DNA from: Mya arenaria
Lineage: Eukaryota; Mollusca; Bivalvia; Myida; Myidae
DNA: 64,000 bases
NCBI RefSeq assembly: GCF_026914265.1
Contig: NC_069130.1
Coordinates: forward strand, 11,887,700 to 11,951,699
Direction: 5' to 3'
In this document: positions 1 to 12,400 of the stretch, one piece after another
How the letters are laid out: each line of letters starts with the position of its first letter
Position numbering within the stretch: position 1 is the first letter of the stretch
Translations under genes and position numbers: made by a program
Notes under the pieces: generated by a model
The model's input: only the letters and a program-made list of their open reading frames with translations
Database searches by the model: none
Told to the model about the DNA's origin: nothing

Positions 1-489
1 GATCTTAAGTATACCAATAAAACGCTAATGAAACTAAAGATGCACCCTTACTCCCAAATAAAATTTAACACAATTAATACAAATGTTTTAATGTAAAAAA
101 TATGGTTCTTATGAAGGATACCGAGTTTAATTTGCATGAACGATGCAGAAAAAGTGGCATTTCTACCTTATCAGACGATAGTAGATCACAGTACATCTTT
201 TAGGACTCAAAAACCATTTAATAAGTTTGCGTTTTTAGCTTTTACATACACGGTTTCAATCTTGTTATCAGTAATTATTTTTACCATAAATGCGTAATTT
301 AGTAAGAAGTTAAAAGGTTTATCACACAAAAATTATGTTTGTGAAACAATTGTATGTACTGATTTTGAATAAGAGTCATTTAAAGGGATGAGAAGTATTT
401 CAGCGAATATGGCAGTTGAAATAACTGGAATAATCATGTCAGCTTTTAAAATTCAACAATACTAAAACACACATACACAACCTGAAAAA
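1..489. other. A/T-rich non-coding block, start of segment 1 (block A)
   Basis: No gene is visible. From about position 215 to 489 the sequence can be aligned by eye to 58,120-58,390, with many substitutions and small indels. Both copies share a run around the words 'tacacggtt', 'ttagtaag' and 'ggtttatcacacaa'. The alignment stops sharply after 'ctgaaaaa' at 489, which marks the left edge of the retroelement that follows. Confidence 0.6.
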
Positions 490-1273
490 GCCCATAATTC
501 CGGTTACTCATGTCGAGTAGGTTATCAACAAGTGAAATGTTAGTTGTTATTAACCGAAGGTCAACGTAGGGTCAATTCGCATGAGTTGTTTATCGCTCTT
601 CTAAATTTCTATTGGTCAAGTAAATTCTCGCTTTACAAGTATTAATCCTTTGTGGTAAAGCTTCCTTTCGAATCAAGCCATCGTCAGTACAAGGTGTGTT
701 AAAAGTTATGGAATTAATTTCATCGTCATTTAAAAAAAAAGAAGATAATTATAATACAACTATTTGATATAAATTATATTGCTTCGTCAAAATTAATTTT
801 ATAAGTGATATGTCAGTATCAGCAAAATATTTATCGGCTTCACATTATTATTGGTTTTATATGTCTGGTCATGATCGATATTTGCTCAGCTGTTTTTGAC
901 AGAGCGCACGTGGTCACCGGTATACTACGTAACTATACCTTGGTTTGCTATTGTAAAGCTGTATCTAAAACAGAATGGTAATGATAGCTCCCGCATAATC
1001 ATCTGAGCTGACGCGTTCTGTCATTCGGGTTTTTGTTTTCAATACTTGACTTCAATATGCATCTTTTCAGCTCAGGGGAAATTAAAATTTATAACTGTGT
1101 GGGATAAGTATATTTTGTATGCAATAGTGATTTAGTGGTTCCGGCCTTGTCATAAAATAAATATCAGCTATAAGAACTGTAAGTGATATAAGCTGTGGTT
1201 AAAATAGATTTACTCGCTAATGGTTAATCATGCTGTCATTTCCTTGTTTACTTTTCTTTTTCGATTTATTGAC

Positions 1274-2368
1274 ATGTCTGAGACGGATCTTCGCGATATC
1301 ATACACGAGCTGCGGACGGCCAAGCGCGCCAGGTTCGCCAGGTTCGAGACGGCCACGCCGGTAACAGGGAAACAGTCCACGTGCACACAGATGAACACCA
1401 TGAACGCACCGCCTGCCAGCCACGTGGCTCAGCCGTCAGGAGCACCGACAAGCGCCGCGACATTTAGTGCCACATCATACAGCGACGCGCTATCCATGAG
1501 GTATTCGGACGTGCAGGCCGCCCAAAGCCAGAGTCCGGAGTTTACTACGCCCTTGGTGAATCAGGCACATTGTGAGCAAGGTATAACCCCCATAGTTAAT
1601 GTACCTTTAGAGCAGGATGCAACCATGTATATGTCACCAAGCATACACAGCCATTTGGGAGACTCAGTGTCGGCTTCCATTAAATCTAAGATTATTTCTG
1701 GTAGCTATGTCGATTTTGCTCAATTATTAGACCAAGATAAACCCGTAAGCGCTCTAGATGATGTGAAACAATTATCAATAGGCCCGAACGGCGAAATTGC
1801 GCTTAGAGCCAAACCAAATACGTCCAAAATATCAAACATTGATCAATGGACCGACGCCTTTTTTGTATATAGCTCTTTATTCTTAACCGCTCACCTTAAT
1901 AAAACCCAAGAGTTGCTGAAATACGGGCGAGATATAAGGCTGGCAGCTAAGAAATTTGCTGGACTTGGCTGGCTCGAATATGACCAGCAATTTAGAATGC
2001 GCCTCTCATTTGACCCATTGAGCTTTTCATTTGGTAAAATTGACAATGAGTTGTGGCTTTTGTCTATGGGCCCGTCACTCGCTGTCGTGAATAATGTAGG
2101 AAAACAAAATTCCACCAAATGTTTTGATTATAATTTAAGGCAATGCTACAACACAGCATGAAAATATCAATACTCTTGCCTGATATGTAACAATCATCAC
2201 CCTTCTAGGTACTGTGCTTCAAATGGAAGAGGCTATAGTCACAATAGTGGCCCAGCACAGTTCCGTGGCGCAGCCTACCACGCGCGGCCCGCTTTCAACC
2301 GCGGTTACTTCCGCTCCGCCTTTAAGCAGTACCCTCGCTTCCCCCAATCAGGCAGACCACGTTATTGA
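1274..2368 (+). pseudogene. Gag-like ORF of DIRS element, one in-frame stop
   Basis: The reading frame could start at 1,220, but the ATG at 1,274 (protein start MSETDLRDI) is the more likely start. The first ~100 codons are G+C-rich and Pro/Ala/Ser/Thr-rich, and the remainder is A+T-rich and more ordered. A TGA at 2,159-2,161 breaks the frame. Immediately after it the same frame encodes a zinc-knuckle-like C-L-I-C-N-N-H-H-P-S-R-Y-C motif, then an Arg/Gly/Phe-rich basic tail ending at TGA 2,366-2,368. A knuckle followed by a basic tail is typical of Gag nucleic-acid-binding regions. The stop probably arose by one substitution, for instance from CGA. The frame overlaps the RT frame from 2,214. 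Confidence 0.7.
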
Positions 2369-4000
2369 ATATCAAAAGTTAAAATCCCCTGGCTACTCAC
2401 CTATTAATGTTGAACAATTATCGGTTTTTCTTTTACAATACCCAAATAGAGAGCACGCACAGTTATTAGAAAATGGTTTTAAACATGGTTTCGAGCTAGG
2501 ATACTATGGAGAGCGGAAATTCTTTGACTCAAAAAATCTAAAGTCCGCTGAAATTAATCCGGCAATTGTTTTAGATAAAATTAATAAAGAAATTCAAGCA
2601 GGCAGAATGGCAGGGCCTTTCACTGAGCTACCCTTTTCAGATCTCCATATTTCGCCATTAGGGCTCGTCCCAAAATCGGACGGAGGGCACCGTCTTATTA
2701 CCCATCTCAGCTTTCCGAGAAAAACCGGTGGTATAAATAGGGGTATTAAAGATGAAATTAAAACTGTGTCGTATACATCATTCGATAAGGTGGTTGATAT
2801 GATTCTCGATTTAGGCCCAAATTGCTTATTGGCTAAAAGAGACATAAAATCAGCATTTCGGATATTGCCTATTAATCCGTGTGATTTTAACTTACTGGGA
2901 ATGAAAGTATAAGGGGCAATATACATCGACCGTAATCTTCCGTTCGGTGTCAGCTGCGCCCCTTTCTATTTTGAGGTTTTCTCAACATTTATCCATTGGC
3001 TTGTAAAACATTATCAGGACTACCATCTCTTGACCACTATCTAGACGATTTTATTTTCTTCTGGCCCGATGAAACAAACGATTGTGGTATATTACTAAAA
3101 ACATTTCATACAATTTGCAACGGAATTGGTGTCCCGATAAATGAAGAGAAAAGCGTAGGACCCACAACTGTTTTAATATTCCTTGGCCTTGAGATCGACT
3201 CTTGCAAAGTTATTATAAGGATCCCACTCGTTAAAATTGAGGAATTGAAGTCCTTGCTGTCACGTTATTTTAACAAGAAAAAATCACATTAGGTGATCTT
3301 CAGTCATTGGTAGGAAAATTGTGTTTCTTTGGCCAAGCTATTCGCTCGAGTAGAGCTTTTTTTTCGGCGCTTTTATGACTCTATGTCTGGATTGGAAATT
3401 AAATTTTACAAATTAAGGATAACGCAAGGCATGCGCGAAGACTTTCTTATGTGGCTTAGTTTTTTGTCAGAATTTAACGGCCTTTGTCCCATTTCTGAAA
3501 AGGATTGGTATGAAAATGAAAACTTGCAACTCTTTACCGACAGTGCGGGTAGCGCTGAGTTGGGCTGTGGGTGTTTTTTCAACGGCAAGTGGGCTTTCTT
3601 TCAATGGCCCAAGCACTGGATAAAAGATAATGTCATGAAGGACATCACATTTCTCGAAATGGTCCCAGTTGTTTTAGCCGTTTACTTGTGGGCGCCGCTG
3701 TTGGCAAATAAGCGAATCATTTTTCGTATAGATAATTTAGCGCTAGTCTCTATAATAAACAAGCAAACAGCAAAGTCAAAGCGGGTCATGAAGCTAGTGA
3801 GAAGATTTGTTTTGAAATGCATGCAGTTTAATATTTTCTTTAAGGCAATGCACATTGATACACATGCAAACGAAATTGCTGATTCCATTTCACGCAAACA
3901 GTGGCAGAGATTCCACCGGCTAGCACCTTTAGCTACTCGCCAAGAACAACTGCAAGAAAATTTTCTGTCGCTGATCTCAGAAATGAAAGTAGACGACTAA
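2214..4000 (+). pseudogene. Reverse transcriptase-RNase H of DIRS element, frameshifted
   Basis: Three overlapping frames together encode one polyprotein. The first (2,214-2,912) contains the RT fingers with SPLGLVPKSDGGHRLI and the palm Asp in LLAKRDIKSAF. A stop at 2,910-2,912 precedes LPFGVSCAPF in the same frame. The second frame (2,996-3,292) carries the catalytic YLDDF box (3,038-3,049) and FLGLEID. The third (3,329-4,000) carries RNase H acidic residues in FTDSAGS, TFLEMVP, FRIDNLA and NEIADSIS, in the order expected for a DEDD active site. The shifts near 3,283 and 3,357 lie in runs of A and T. All main motifs survive, so decay is fairly recent or partly sequencing error. Product and pathway: target-primed or circular cDNA synthesis for the element. 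Confidence 0.85.
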
Positions 4001-4899
4001 TATCGTCGTCATTGTCAGTTAACACACTAGAGTCATATAATGTAGGGCTTAAAAGGTTTCGGGATTTTCGATTTCTGTATCAATACCCGGATACTTGGCC
4101 TCCGGAGGTCGATCATATTGTCATGTTTTAGTCATACCTTTCTTAAGAAAAGCTAACATACAATACCATTAAGCTCTACAAATGTGCGGTCGGATGCCAA
4201 TAGAAGCTTTTCGGTCACCCAGACGCCACAGAAAATTACATTGTTAATCGTATTCTTAATGGCATCCAAAAAGGCAAACCGCCCTCTAGAACAAGGCTAC
4301 CTTTACCGTTGGGCTTGCTAGAAAAAATAATTGGAGTATTACCTTTTGTTACCACCAAACATTATGAAAGTCAGTTGTTATCCGCTGCTTTTAGCTTAGC
4401 TTTTTTTAGCTTTTTCCGGGTGGGTGAAATCACTGTTACAAAACAAGAGCGAACAAATAGGGAAGTTGCAATTGATGACGTGTTTTTGGCCTCGCCAGAA
4501 AATGCTCTCATTGTGAATATAAGGGGTTCCAAAACAGACCAAACATCCCGTGGCCATAGTATAAAAATCCCGAAGGCTACTAAGAATACATGCCCTGTGT
4601 TGGCCATGAGGCAGTTTATTGCTAGACGGCCCAAAATCAGAGGCCCCTTGCTCTGTCATCTGGATGGCAAACCATTGACACGCGGTCAATTTTCAACTAT
4701 ATTGAAAAAGTGCCTCTCTACATTAATCATTTAGTATTCTAAATATAATACACATTCATTTAGAATAGGTGCAGCAACAACCGCCGCTTAGGTAGGCTGC
4801 CCTGTTGACATTATAAAGGCCGCGGGTCGATGGAAGTCAGAGGCTTATAAATCATACATCAAAACCGGCAACACACAGTCATTGCCCTGTTTAAATTAA
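3901..4899 (+). pseudogene. Tyrosine recombinase (YR) of DIRS element, five in-frame stops
   Basis: A single reading frame runs from 3,901 to the TAA at 4,897-4,899, interrupted by stops at 4,129, 4,144, 4,201, 4,732 and 4,789. The N-terminal part resembles a core-binding domain (SVNTLESYNVGLKRFRDF). The catalytic domain shows the first Arg in FFRVGEI (4,417-4,419), the H-x-x-R box in HSFRIGA (4,753-4,764) and a candidate nucleophile Tyr in YKSYIK (4,855-4,857). YRs integrate the circular DNA intermediate of DIRS elements without a DDE integrase. The first 100 bases overlap the 3' end of the RNase H frame, in a different frame. No frameshift is needed, so this is decay by substitution. Confidence 0.85.
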
Positions 4900-5111
4900 C
4901 GTTTTAATTTAGTGTGTAGTAATAACCGCCGTTCCGTTAGGCTGCACTACTATCTGGCATGTGAAGAAGTTTAATGGGTTTTAATAGTACATGTATACTG
5001 TTTCATTAGAATCGCAGTATCTATGATTTGATCATTTCTCTCATATCGTTGATTACTTTTAATTGATCGGAAACATTTTTTAAGTTTGTTTGTATATTCT
5101 TTTATGTTTAG

Positions 5112-5300
5112 GTTCTCCTAAGCACGTATGGGTTGTCATCTATCGTCAGGAACGCGTTCATGCATGCGTGGATGTCTGATCCTAACTTGAAAATGGAGTC
5201 ATGCAAGTTGTGGTGGCAGGGTTACGGGGGCTTAGGCATTAAGGAAATGGAAAGAAAGATTAACCTTCTGAAACGCGTAAACATGTGCCAGCCAACAGCG
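5112..5300 (+). pseudogene. SGNH/GDSL hydrolase-like fragment at 3' end of DIRS element
   Basis: After a good 3' splice-like signal (pyrimidine-rich, ending TTTAG at 5,111), the sequence encodes PKHVWV in one frame and SSIVRNAFMHAW in another. Further on, in the second frame, it encodes LWWQGYGGLGI. From memory, this layout resembles SGNH-hydrolase-type ORFs found beside YR retroelements in invertebrates, where block I reads like GSSI and a WWQGxGG segment follows. Here a small deletion removes the block I Gly and shifts the frame, and only the N-terminal ~60 residues are present before the element ends. It is not functional. The family assignment rests on motif recall and needs a profile search. 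Confidence 0.5.
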
Positions 5301-5307
5301 ATAAACT

Positions 5308-6044
5308 GTTTTTTATTGCGGTTGTTAATTTTAAGATTAATTATAATATCAAAATAGGATGACAAAACAGTTAATCATATATATCATAAATTTAAGGGTG
5401 AAATAATCTTAAGTGGCCAGCAGAGAAGTAAATATGTTTTTCTCGAAGTATAAGTTTAATATTAATGGAGAAGCAAGTCAAAGGTTAAAAAGCAGGTAAG
5501 GGGAACAAATGATTTAATGCACTGTGCAAAGTATGTAAATACAACTAATTTGTTAGAAAAAAAGTGTTTACTGCTCGACAAGATTTATGTTTGGATTTGT
5601 AACTTCATGACACTCTATCATACATAACGGGACATACAAACCTCGCGAAAACTCGCACTAGCAATAAAAGAACACCAGCTGGTTATAAATTCCCTTTGCC
5701 CTTGAAAGCATTTCTCCCGAAATGGAAATTTACCATAATAAAAGAACCTAGGTATCAAGTTAAAATAAATAAAACTACTTAAATGAAACCCAAAATAAGC
5801 CAAATAATAAGTAGCCTTTTATGGAAAACACAACTAATGGCATTAATCAAAAGGAACAATGTCATTTAATTGGTGGTAGTTTGCTGTATGAACTGTGAAC
5901 TGAAGATTTTGCAGTTGTCGCCCTTGCATACTAAAACGGACTGCAGGATGTGAAATGATGAATTCAATTAATTTATCAAATATACAAATTTGTTCAAATT
6001 TCAAGATCAGTAAGAATGCAAGATTTTACTGGCAAATGTTATAA
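5308..6044. other. Block A continued, non-coding, shared with segment 3
   Basis: The sequence resumes the segment plan directly after the DIRS element. Bases 5,308-5,380 match 58,501-58,578, and 5,395-6,030 match about 59,700-60,320. In segment 3 these two parts are separated by about 1.1 kb. No coding region is seen; a minus-strand open frame at 5,618-5,803 is low-complexity and not convincing. Confidence 0.6.
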
Positions 6045-6780
6045 AAGAGTAATGGTGATAACATTTTTAAAATAGAAAATGATGAAGAACACTTTTTCAA
6101 GGTATATTAAACAAAATGATAATAAATTAATTTAAATACATAAGTATCTAAACTGTGAAATGTAATAGACACAACACAGGATTTTTTTAATTATATACCC
6201 ATCATAAATAAACACGCAATACATATGGCAAAATACGGTAGTCCGTATTCCACTCCAGTGCAATACGGCCGTATTCAACTTTTGTGACGTCACGTCATAA
6301 CAAGTATCGTTGCGTATGTTAAAATGACGTCATAAAACAAAATAGTGCGTCGTTAAATTACATTTATTATGGAAAACATGTGGCCTTTAATTGATCTAAC
6401 CAGTCATGTATATATTAAAAGGGTTATTAGGACTGCGTTTTGATCCGTAATATCGTATTCGACCCTCGTGGATTTTTGCAGATTTTGATTTCACTCGGCT
6501 TTCGCCTTTATGAAAACCTGACATAATATACCAAAATAATATGTGAAACGAGCAACAATGCAATTATATATTGATTTGGAACTGTGTTAAATATTTCGAT
6601 AAAATTCACTCATAAAAACTGAACTTGAAAGAATTAACATTTAGATAATATGGAATAAATATTAACCGCATGGTAATACCCTCGATATATAGTTCATAAT
6701 ACATAATTGCATTATATATAAGTGATAAAACCATACAACATATGCCATTATGAACACATATCAATTTAAGCGAAAACCAA

Positions 6781-7315
6781 ATGTACCGATTAAGGTTGAC
6801 AAGTGTGTGTATACCACGTGACAAATTGCGTCATATATGTTACGTCGGGAGACAACATTTTACTGAAAATGAAGACGGAAAACAAAGAAAACTTTTCTTT
6901 TACCACACCATTATAAATGAAACAAAGGACAGTCTATGCCTCTTAAATATCCCAGCCTGGATTGCATTACCGGAAGTGGATAAGATGATTAGTTTTATCA
7001 AATACTTCGACAAACCTGTTTCCAAAATTATGTTTTGACAGTGGTACTCCAGACGGCCGTTTTGTGAAAAGGTTTGTCGAAGTGTTTTAAGATACTAAAC
7101 TCTCAATCAAACTCTAGTAGAAAACGAAGGCGGGGCTCCGTAAGCGGTGTCGACTGCGCTATGTTTCATTTAAAATGGTGAAGAAATTATGAAGTTACCT
7201 TTGTTTAAAGTCTTCATTCTAAGCAAAATGTTGCCTTCCGACGTAGCAATCATGACGCAATTTGTCATGTGGTATACACACACTGTTGACTATGGTTCAC
7301 AATGGACAATATTTA
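6781..7315. mobile_element. Foldback / MITE-like imperfect palindrome
   Basis: The left arm beginning around 6,797 (words GTTGACAAGTGTGTGTATACC and GACAAATTGCGTCAT) reappears inverted at 7,215-7,297 with about 15% mismatch by eye. Inner parts also pair: AATGAAAC near 6,916 with GTTTCATT near 7,162, and CTTCGACAAACCT at 7,005 with AGGTTTGTCGAAG at 7,070. The open frame at 6,781-7,038 lies wholly in the left arm and is a by-product. Non-autonomous DNA elements often have this shape. The exact termini and target duplication were not identified. Confidence 0.55.
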
Positions 7316-7369
7316 AATCAAAGAAAGGTAGAAAATCGCGGTACATAAATTAAACTGTTAGAATGCATA

Positions 7370-7380
7370 ACACACACACA

Positions 7381-7444
<64 letters not shown>

Positions 7445-7448
7445 CACA
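7370..7448. repeat. (CA)n / (CGCA)n microsatellite
   Basis: A pure alternating run begins as CA repeats, continues as CGCA/CACG tetranucleotides through about 7,430 and returns to CA repeats. Confidence 0.95.
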
Positions 7449-8043
7449 ATGTTTTTACAATAATTACACAAATAGCTTTGGAACGACCGACTCTCTATAT
7501 CTGTCTTGAGCTTTTTTGACTCGCCTCGGCATGGGCTGTGGATGATCTGGATTAACTAAAGTAGCATATACACCTCGACTAAAATCTAGAGAGACAACGA
7601 AAAGGGGATTCGCATTCACCGAATTTGATGTCATAGAATAAGTCGTAGAGTTGACAGGGACTGAGCTTGAAAACGACAGACTGGAGTTTGGAAAATGAGG
7701 TTATTCGCCCTTCTTTTAGTTTGATCACTCTCCGACCCGCAAATACAAAGGAATCTGAAGGAATTCCGACAGCAGTGACAGAGACAACTTGTTAACTTCA
7801 GCGTTTATAATCAGCAGACACTTTGAAACATTGATGTTATGTATCAAATATTCTAATTTTCCGATATAATCTCATATAACAAGTTCATTCCGTGACTCGC
7901 TGAATGAAATATTGATTTATGTTTTCATACGCAATCTTATTGTTGTTTTTTAAGCTATATGAACAATTCCAGAAACAGTTTCTTTAAAAAAGACCAGAAG
8001 TATAAACTTTTTATGTTAAATGTTTGTTAATTGTGAGTTCTTA

Positions 8044-9360
8044 AAATGGGATGCTACGAATACATATTTATTGCAATTTAGACATATTTTATCCTGACAT
8101 ACACTTTTATTATTGAGTTATGCTGTTAAGATATTAGGCAAAAGTCATGATGATTCAAAAGGGATCTCTTTCCCTTAACATTATTTTCCTTGCCCATGGA
8201 GTTGATTTGCAAAAGTACACGTACCAGTTTGATAAAGCTTTTGTTTTTAACATATGAAATACTTATTTGTATTCAATGTCATGACTAAAACATGTTAATT
8301 TATTCCCCTTAAGCAATCGTTAACAGGTTTAACTTTTCAAGCTTTCGTACAGCCTAACAATATTTATTTTTGAGATATTTATAACATTAACAATAATAAG
8401 TAGTATTTAATATATACATATTGCTATCATATCATATGTTCTTTTAAGGAACTGCACTTTTAACCTTTTAGTAGCGCAATGAACCCTTAATTTGAACTTT
8501 TAACTGAGTTCACCTAAGTCAAACTAAAAGTAAACGTGAGCTCTGGTTAAAATGTTTTATTTTTGCTAACAAATGACAAATTGCCTGTTTGAGGGGTTTA
8601 AGAAGTTAACAACTAATGCGACATTAACGTAACCTTGAAGCGTTCTTAAATGGACTAAAAATATTCTTTAACTGGCGAACAAATTTTCAATGGTTTTTAA
8701 TATAGTAACTTCTATAACTATCTTCCAACTAATATATATCAGACAGATACGCAATAAATAATGCTTTTTTGTAATAAAACTAAACATATTATTATGCCTT
8801 GCGGTTGTTTAAATAGATATATCAGTAAAATACAAAATGATCGTTCATTGTTTTCAACCAGTTAAATAATATTTCTATATGTATCACTGTTCTGAAACTA
8901 AAGCCCGCTCTCAATTCCAAATCAAACGTCATCGCGCACCGTGCTTGGACACAATTTTAACGACGTCTTTACCTTCAAAACAGTGAAAATATCAATTTGA
9001 TTTGTTCAGTGTTTCAAACAGTGAAATATCAATTAACCACTGGAAAGCATATAAAAATGTACCGCTCTTACATAGAAGAAAACAATTATGTCCAATATCC
9101 GTAAATTTTAAATACGCATTATTTTCTTGCTCTTATTATGTTATGTATGAACGGTATTTATTTCATTTTAACTTCTTATGACAAAGTACCATTGATATGA
9201 GGACTATTTTCCACAATATTCAAAATAATTGCTTTCAAATGTGAGTCCCTGTCAAATGTGAAGTAGTCTCTTTGACTTTAAATGTATTACGAGAAAACAA
9301 AATTAATGTTGTTTTTCTTATCATATTAATCAACACTAATGTGTTTTTTTATTATACCGT
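8044..9360. other. Upstream region of lectin gene 1 (block A)
   Basis: The sequence is A/T-rich and non-coding. It aligns in pieces to segment 3: 8,044-8,370 with about 60,340-60,690, 8,500-8,745 with about 62,165-62,510, and 8,785-9,486 with about 63,190-63,900. Segment 3 has extra sequence at both breaks. Conservation is best nearest the gene. Confidence 0.6.
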
Positions 9361-9416
9361 CCAATCAGCACTTGACTTATGCAGAACTATCCGGGCTTGT
9401 CGCTATAAATATAAGG
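9361..9416 (+). promoter_or_regulatory. Core promoter of lectin gene 1 (CCAAT and TATA)
   Basis: A CCAATCAG word at 9,361 is followed by GCTATAAATATAAGG, with TATAAATA at 9,404-9,411. The TATA box lies 83 bp before the ATG. The segment 3 copy has the same spacing, and both inverted-duplication copies keep the TATA-region-to-ATG distance. The transcription start would be expected about 25-30 bp downstream, near 9,435, giving a short 5' UTR of about 50 bases. Confidence 0.7.
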
Positions 9417-9486
9417 ATGCTGTCAACTATAACAAACAACACAAGACGAATTTCAAGTTGATGAACACTTCTGAAAAAGAGCAAAA

Positions 9487-12400
9487 ATGAACACAGTTGC
9501 TGTATTTCTGTTTGCCGTATGCGCATTGCTGGCTGTTTGCTCAGGTATGTTTTTTATCGCATACATAAATATTATCCGATATTAAGTCTTGCTAATTAAT
9601 CATATTTTCTTTTTTACGTGATTTAATGTGTGCTTTTTTATCATTCTTAGTTTAAATTTGACCGTTTGAAGTTTAAGGTACGTCATAACTAAAAAGTAAG
9701 TATATGATATGGTCCAGGATGCCGTCACTATATAACAAATTGAGAATGCTAATTCAGATTGATTTTTTGTTTAAGTCTGAGTGATACGCATACTTTATAG
9801 TCTTTTATTCAGTCAAATAAATGAACACAGGGAGTAAAAAGTATATTACTATCTCAGAGATTATTTTTTTGACTGGACCAGATCTTGACTGTCTTCTGGC
9901 CTGATGCAACATGAATTTTGTAAAAACTAACGGATCCATTCGGAGCTCAACCTCGGATTTATGCCAGTACATGAGCAAAAGTAGTTCGTAAAATTTTGAG
10001 CAAAGTGTTTATTTGCAAACATAATTAAGATTTCCAAGAGTTTAACTGCTTAATTAAATTACTACACGATCTACTTGCAGCGGACTTAAAAAGATACGAT
10101 TTCTGACATTGTAAACCGTCCATATACATCCGAGGTTGTTTTCGATAAAAATTGCCAAGGAGCTCCGAACGTAACGGTTCAAACCTTCAAAGAGAGTCAA
10201 ATTTCTTAGGAGAAACGGGACAAACTTTTTTATTTTTTTAATAAATATTATAGAACAAAAATGAATTTTAAAGTGAAAATCGTATTAAATGAAAACAAAC
10301 ACATGTTAAACGAACATAAGTTTTGAGTAATAATCCTTAACTACTAATTTAATAATGCATTTATAAAAATGTTAATTACGGATAATTAATTTAATAGCTG
10401 AAAATACAAACATATGAAATGACTGGTGGGTCCTAAATAATTAACAGTGATCAACCGTCGTCTCCTTAGGTAGAAATACCGTGTTTTCTGCAACTTTCGT
10501 TCAAACTGCATATGGCATTCTTCATAAGAATCACTTTATTTCGAGATTTTATCATCCTTTTCGCTAAAATAAAACAATTGTACCAATTGTGGTACTGCTT
10601 ATTTGGAAGAAAGACATGTATAGAAAAAAACAATTGTTTGTGTAAAACATTTATGTAAATACGGATTGCTGTCATTGGTTATGCAATGGACATGGATGTT
10701 GTTAATCAAGAATGCGATCTATGACGTCGACACCGTCGATTTGTTCAACTATTTCTGTTTGATACCACTTCTTTCTCAAAAAGACGCATGTCACCTTTAT
10801 TATAAAAACGTCAGAGGATTGGTGACTCTGATGATTAAGGACGTGCACACCTTTTTCTTTTAACGTACTTTAATGTGTTCAAAAAATCAATGCAAATTCC
10901 CGTATTCAGGATTGATAATAAAAAGAACAGTTTCTGAGCAGAACGTTCATTGTTTCGAGTGTAATATAACCGTTGGCAACCTGATGTAAGTTAATTTAAC
11001 ATTGACGTCAGTTTGCACAACTTATATACCGACAAACGTGTAACAGAAAAGGAACATAATCTGGTGATGAATGTATAATGAGATTAAAATCATTTACATT
11101 CGTTGCCTGCAATATGTATATGAAAAGCTACAGAAACAAGCTCAGTAGGCGAAAGTTTAACCATAAACCCCGTTTAATAGCACAGGGTCAACGCATATAC
11201 AGAGGGTATACACGCGTTTATAAAACTAGTAACTTTCTTGACCTCGTTTGATATTTGCTTTGTATTAAATTGAAACTCATGTGAGATCCTGTTGCCATTT
11301 CAATCAAATGCAATCGTAAACGGCTATTAACAAAACATAACATCGCTTTTAAAACAATTAAATCAAGCAAAACCACCTTGCACACATTAAATATAAAGAA
11401 GGACAGTGTATTAAAGGTTCCGGTGATAAAAGATATAAAGATAAAGATATAAGAAAAACATGTCATCGATGAAGAGCTGCCAGGACTTTTCTTTTATTTT
11501 CTCCCACTTCAAATAAGTAGATCTAAATATTTGGCCATGCTGGAAATCCGCACATTGCCAATGGTCAATATAAAATTATTCCTGTGTGTAAACATACATT
11601 AAAATACATTTTTGTTATTCTTTACTTAACTGAGGTAGGAGAAAAAGCATATACCATTGTCGCTGGGTTAACCATGTTTTCACAAAAAAGTTATTTACGC
11701 TCGGGATGGGATGAACCTATCTAACGCACACCCTCACGCAAACATTGTTGACAATTGTCTTCTGACTTTTCCACTTTCAATATATCTGATCGGTTTCACG
11801 ACGCATTTTATACAATAACGATGGCAAAAAAACCCCATAATTTCCTTTCAAACTACCAGCTTATGTACAATAGGTAGAGCAGATACACAAAACAATAATA
11901 CACATACAAAAATCGTTCAAGTGTTCTAGTGGTTATAGTTACGGGTTCGATTCTCTTCGGGATAAGTGTTCATGTTCTCTCTAAAAGTCACCATTTCTAA
12001 ATAGAATGACTCATATGACATTTCAGCCATTTTCACAATTGATTGAAAATAATTTGTATTAACTAAACTTATCTTTTTTTTGCACACCTCATCAGCCAAG
12101 AGACATGTGTTTATCTGCGAGAGATCGAGTGGTCCCATAACGTGTGCCGCTGGACAGAAAATGAATGTGTTAAACGCCTACTACGGAAGGACACACGGCA
12201 ACTCCATCTGCAAGAGTTCTCTTACATCCAACCAGAATTGCAAAGCTTCTGGCTCCGAAGCCAAAATCAAGACAGCTTGCCACAATCAACAGGTAAGTTA
12301 GTTGAAAGCCTTATTGATATTACCTCGATGATTAATTGAGTACGCAATTAATATAGGACGTATCACTCTCTTGTGCGCAATTTGGTAGTATCTAAAATGG

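Larger units (their letters stand above)
490..5307 (+). mobile_element. DIRS-order (tyrosine recombinase) retrotransposon, degenerate copy
   Basis: The element carries, in order, a gag-like ORF, reverse transcriptase, RNase H, a tyrosine recombinase and a downstream SGNH-hydrolase-like fragment. RT plus tyrosine recombinase, with neither aspartic protease nor DDE integrase seen, is the signature of the DIRS order (DIRS, PAT and Ngaro groups). The edges are inferred from segment 3: flanking sequence matches 58,390 on the left and 58,501 on the right, with about 110 bp there not represented here. The stretch 490-1,273 is non-coding leader, and 4,900-5,111 is non-coding between the recombinase and the SGNH fragment. 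Frameshifts and stops interrupt every ORF, so the copy looks inactive. I could not define its split or inverted terminal repeats. Confidence 0.8.
6045..8043. other. Segment-1-specific insertion with foldback element and microsatellite
   Basis: Block A on the left (to about 6,044) and right (from 8,044) is contiguous in segment 3 near 60,335, so these 2 kb are either an insertion here or a deletion there. The region contains CRE-like palindromes (TGACGTCA near 6,285 and 6,325), an inverted repeat pair at 6,781-7,315 and a CA/CGCA microsatellite. No coding gene is seen. Confidence 0.5.

Noticed and set aside
6781..7038. 85-codon open frame as a gene
   Set aside because: It lies entirely within one arm of a foldback element and has no coding-like composition.
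11918..11965. Functional tRNA gene
   Set aside because: The box A-like and box B-like words are far too close together and no acceptor stem pairing is visible.
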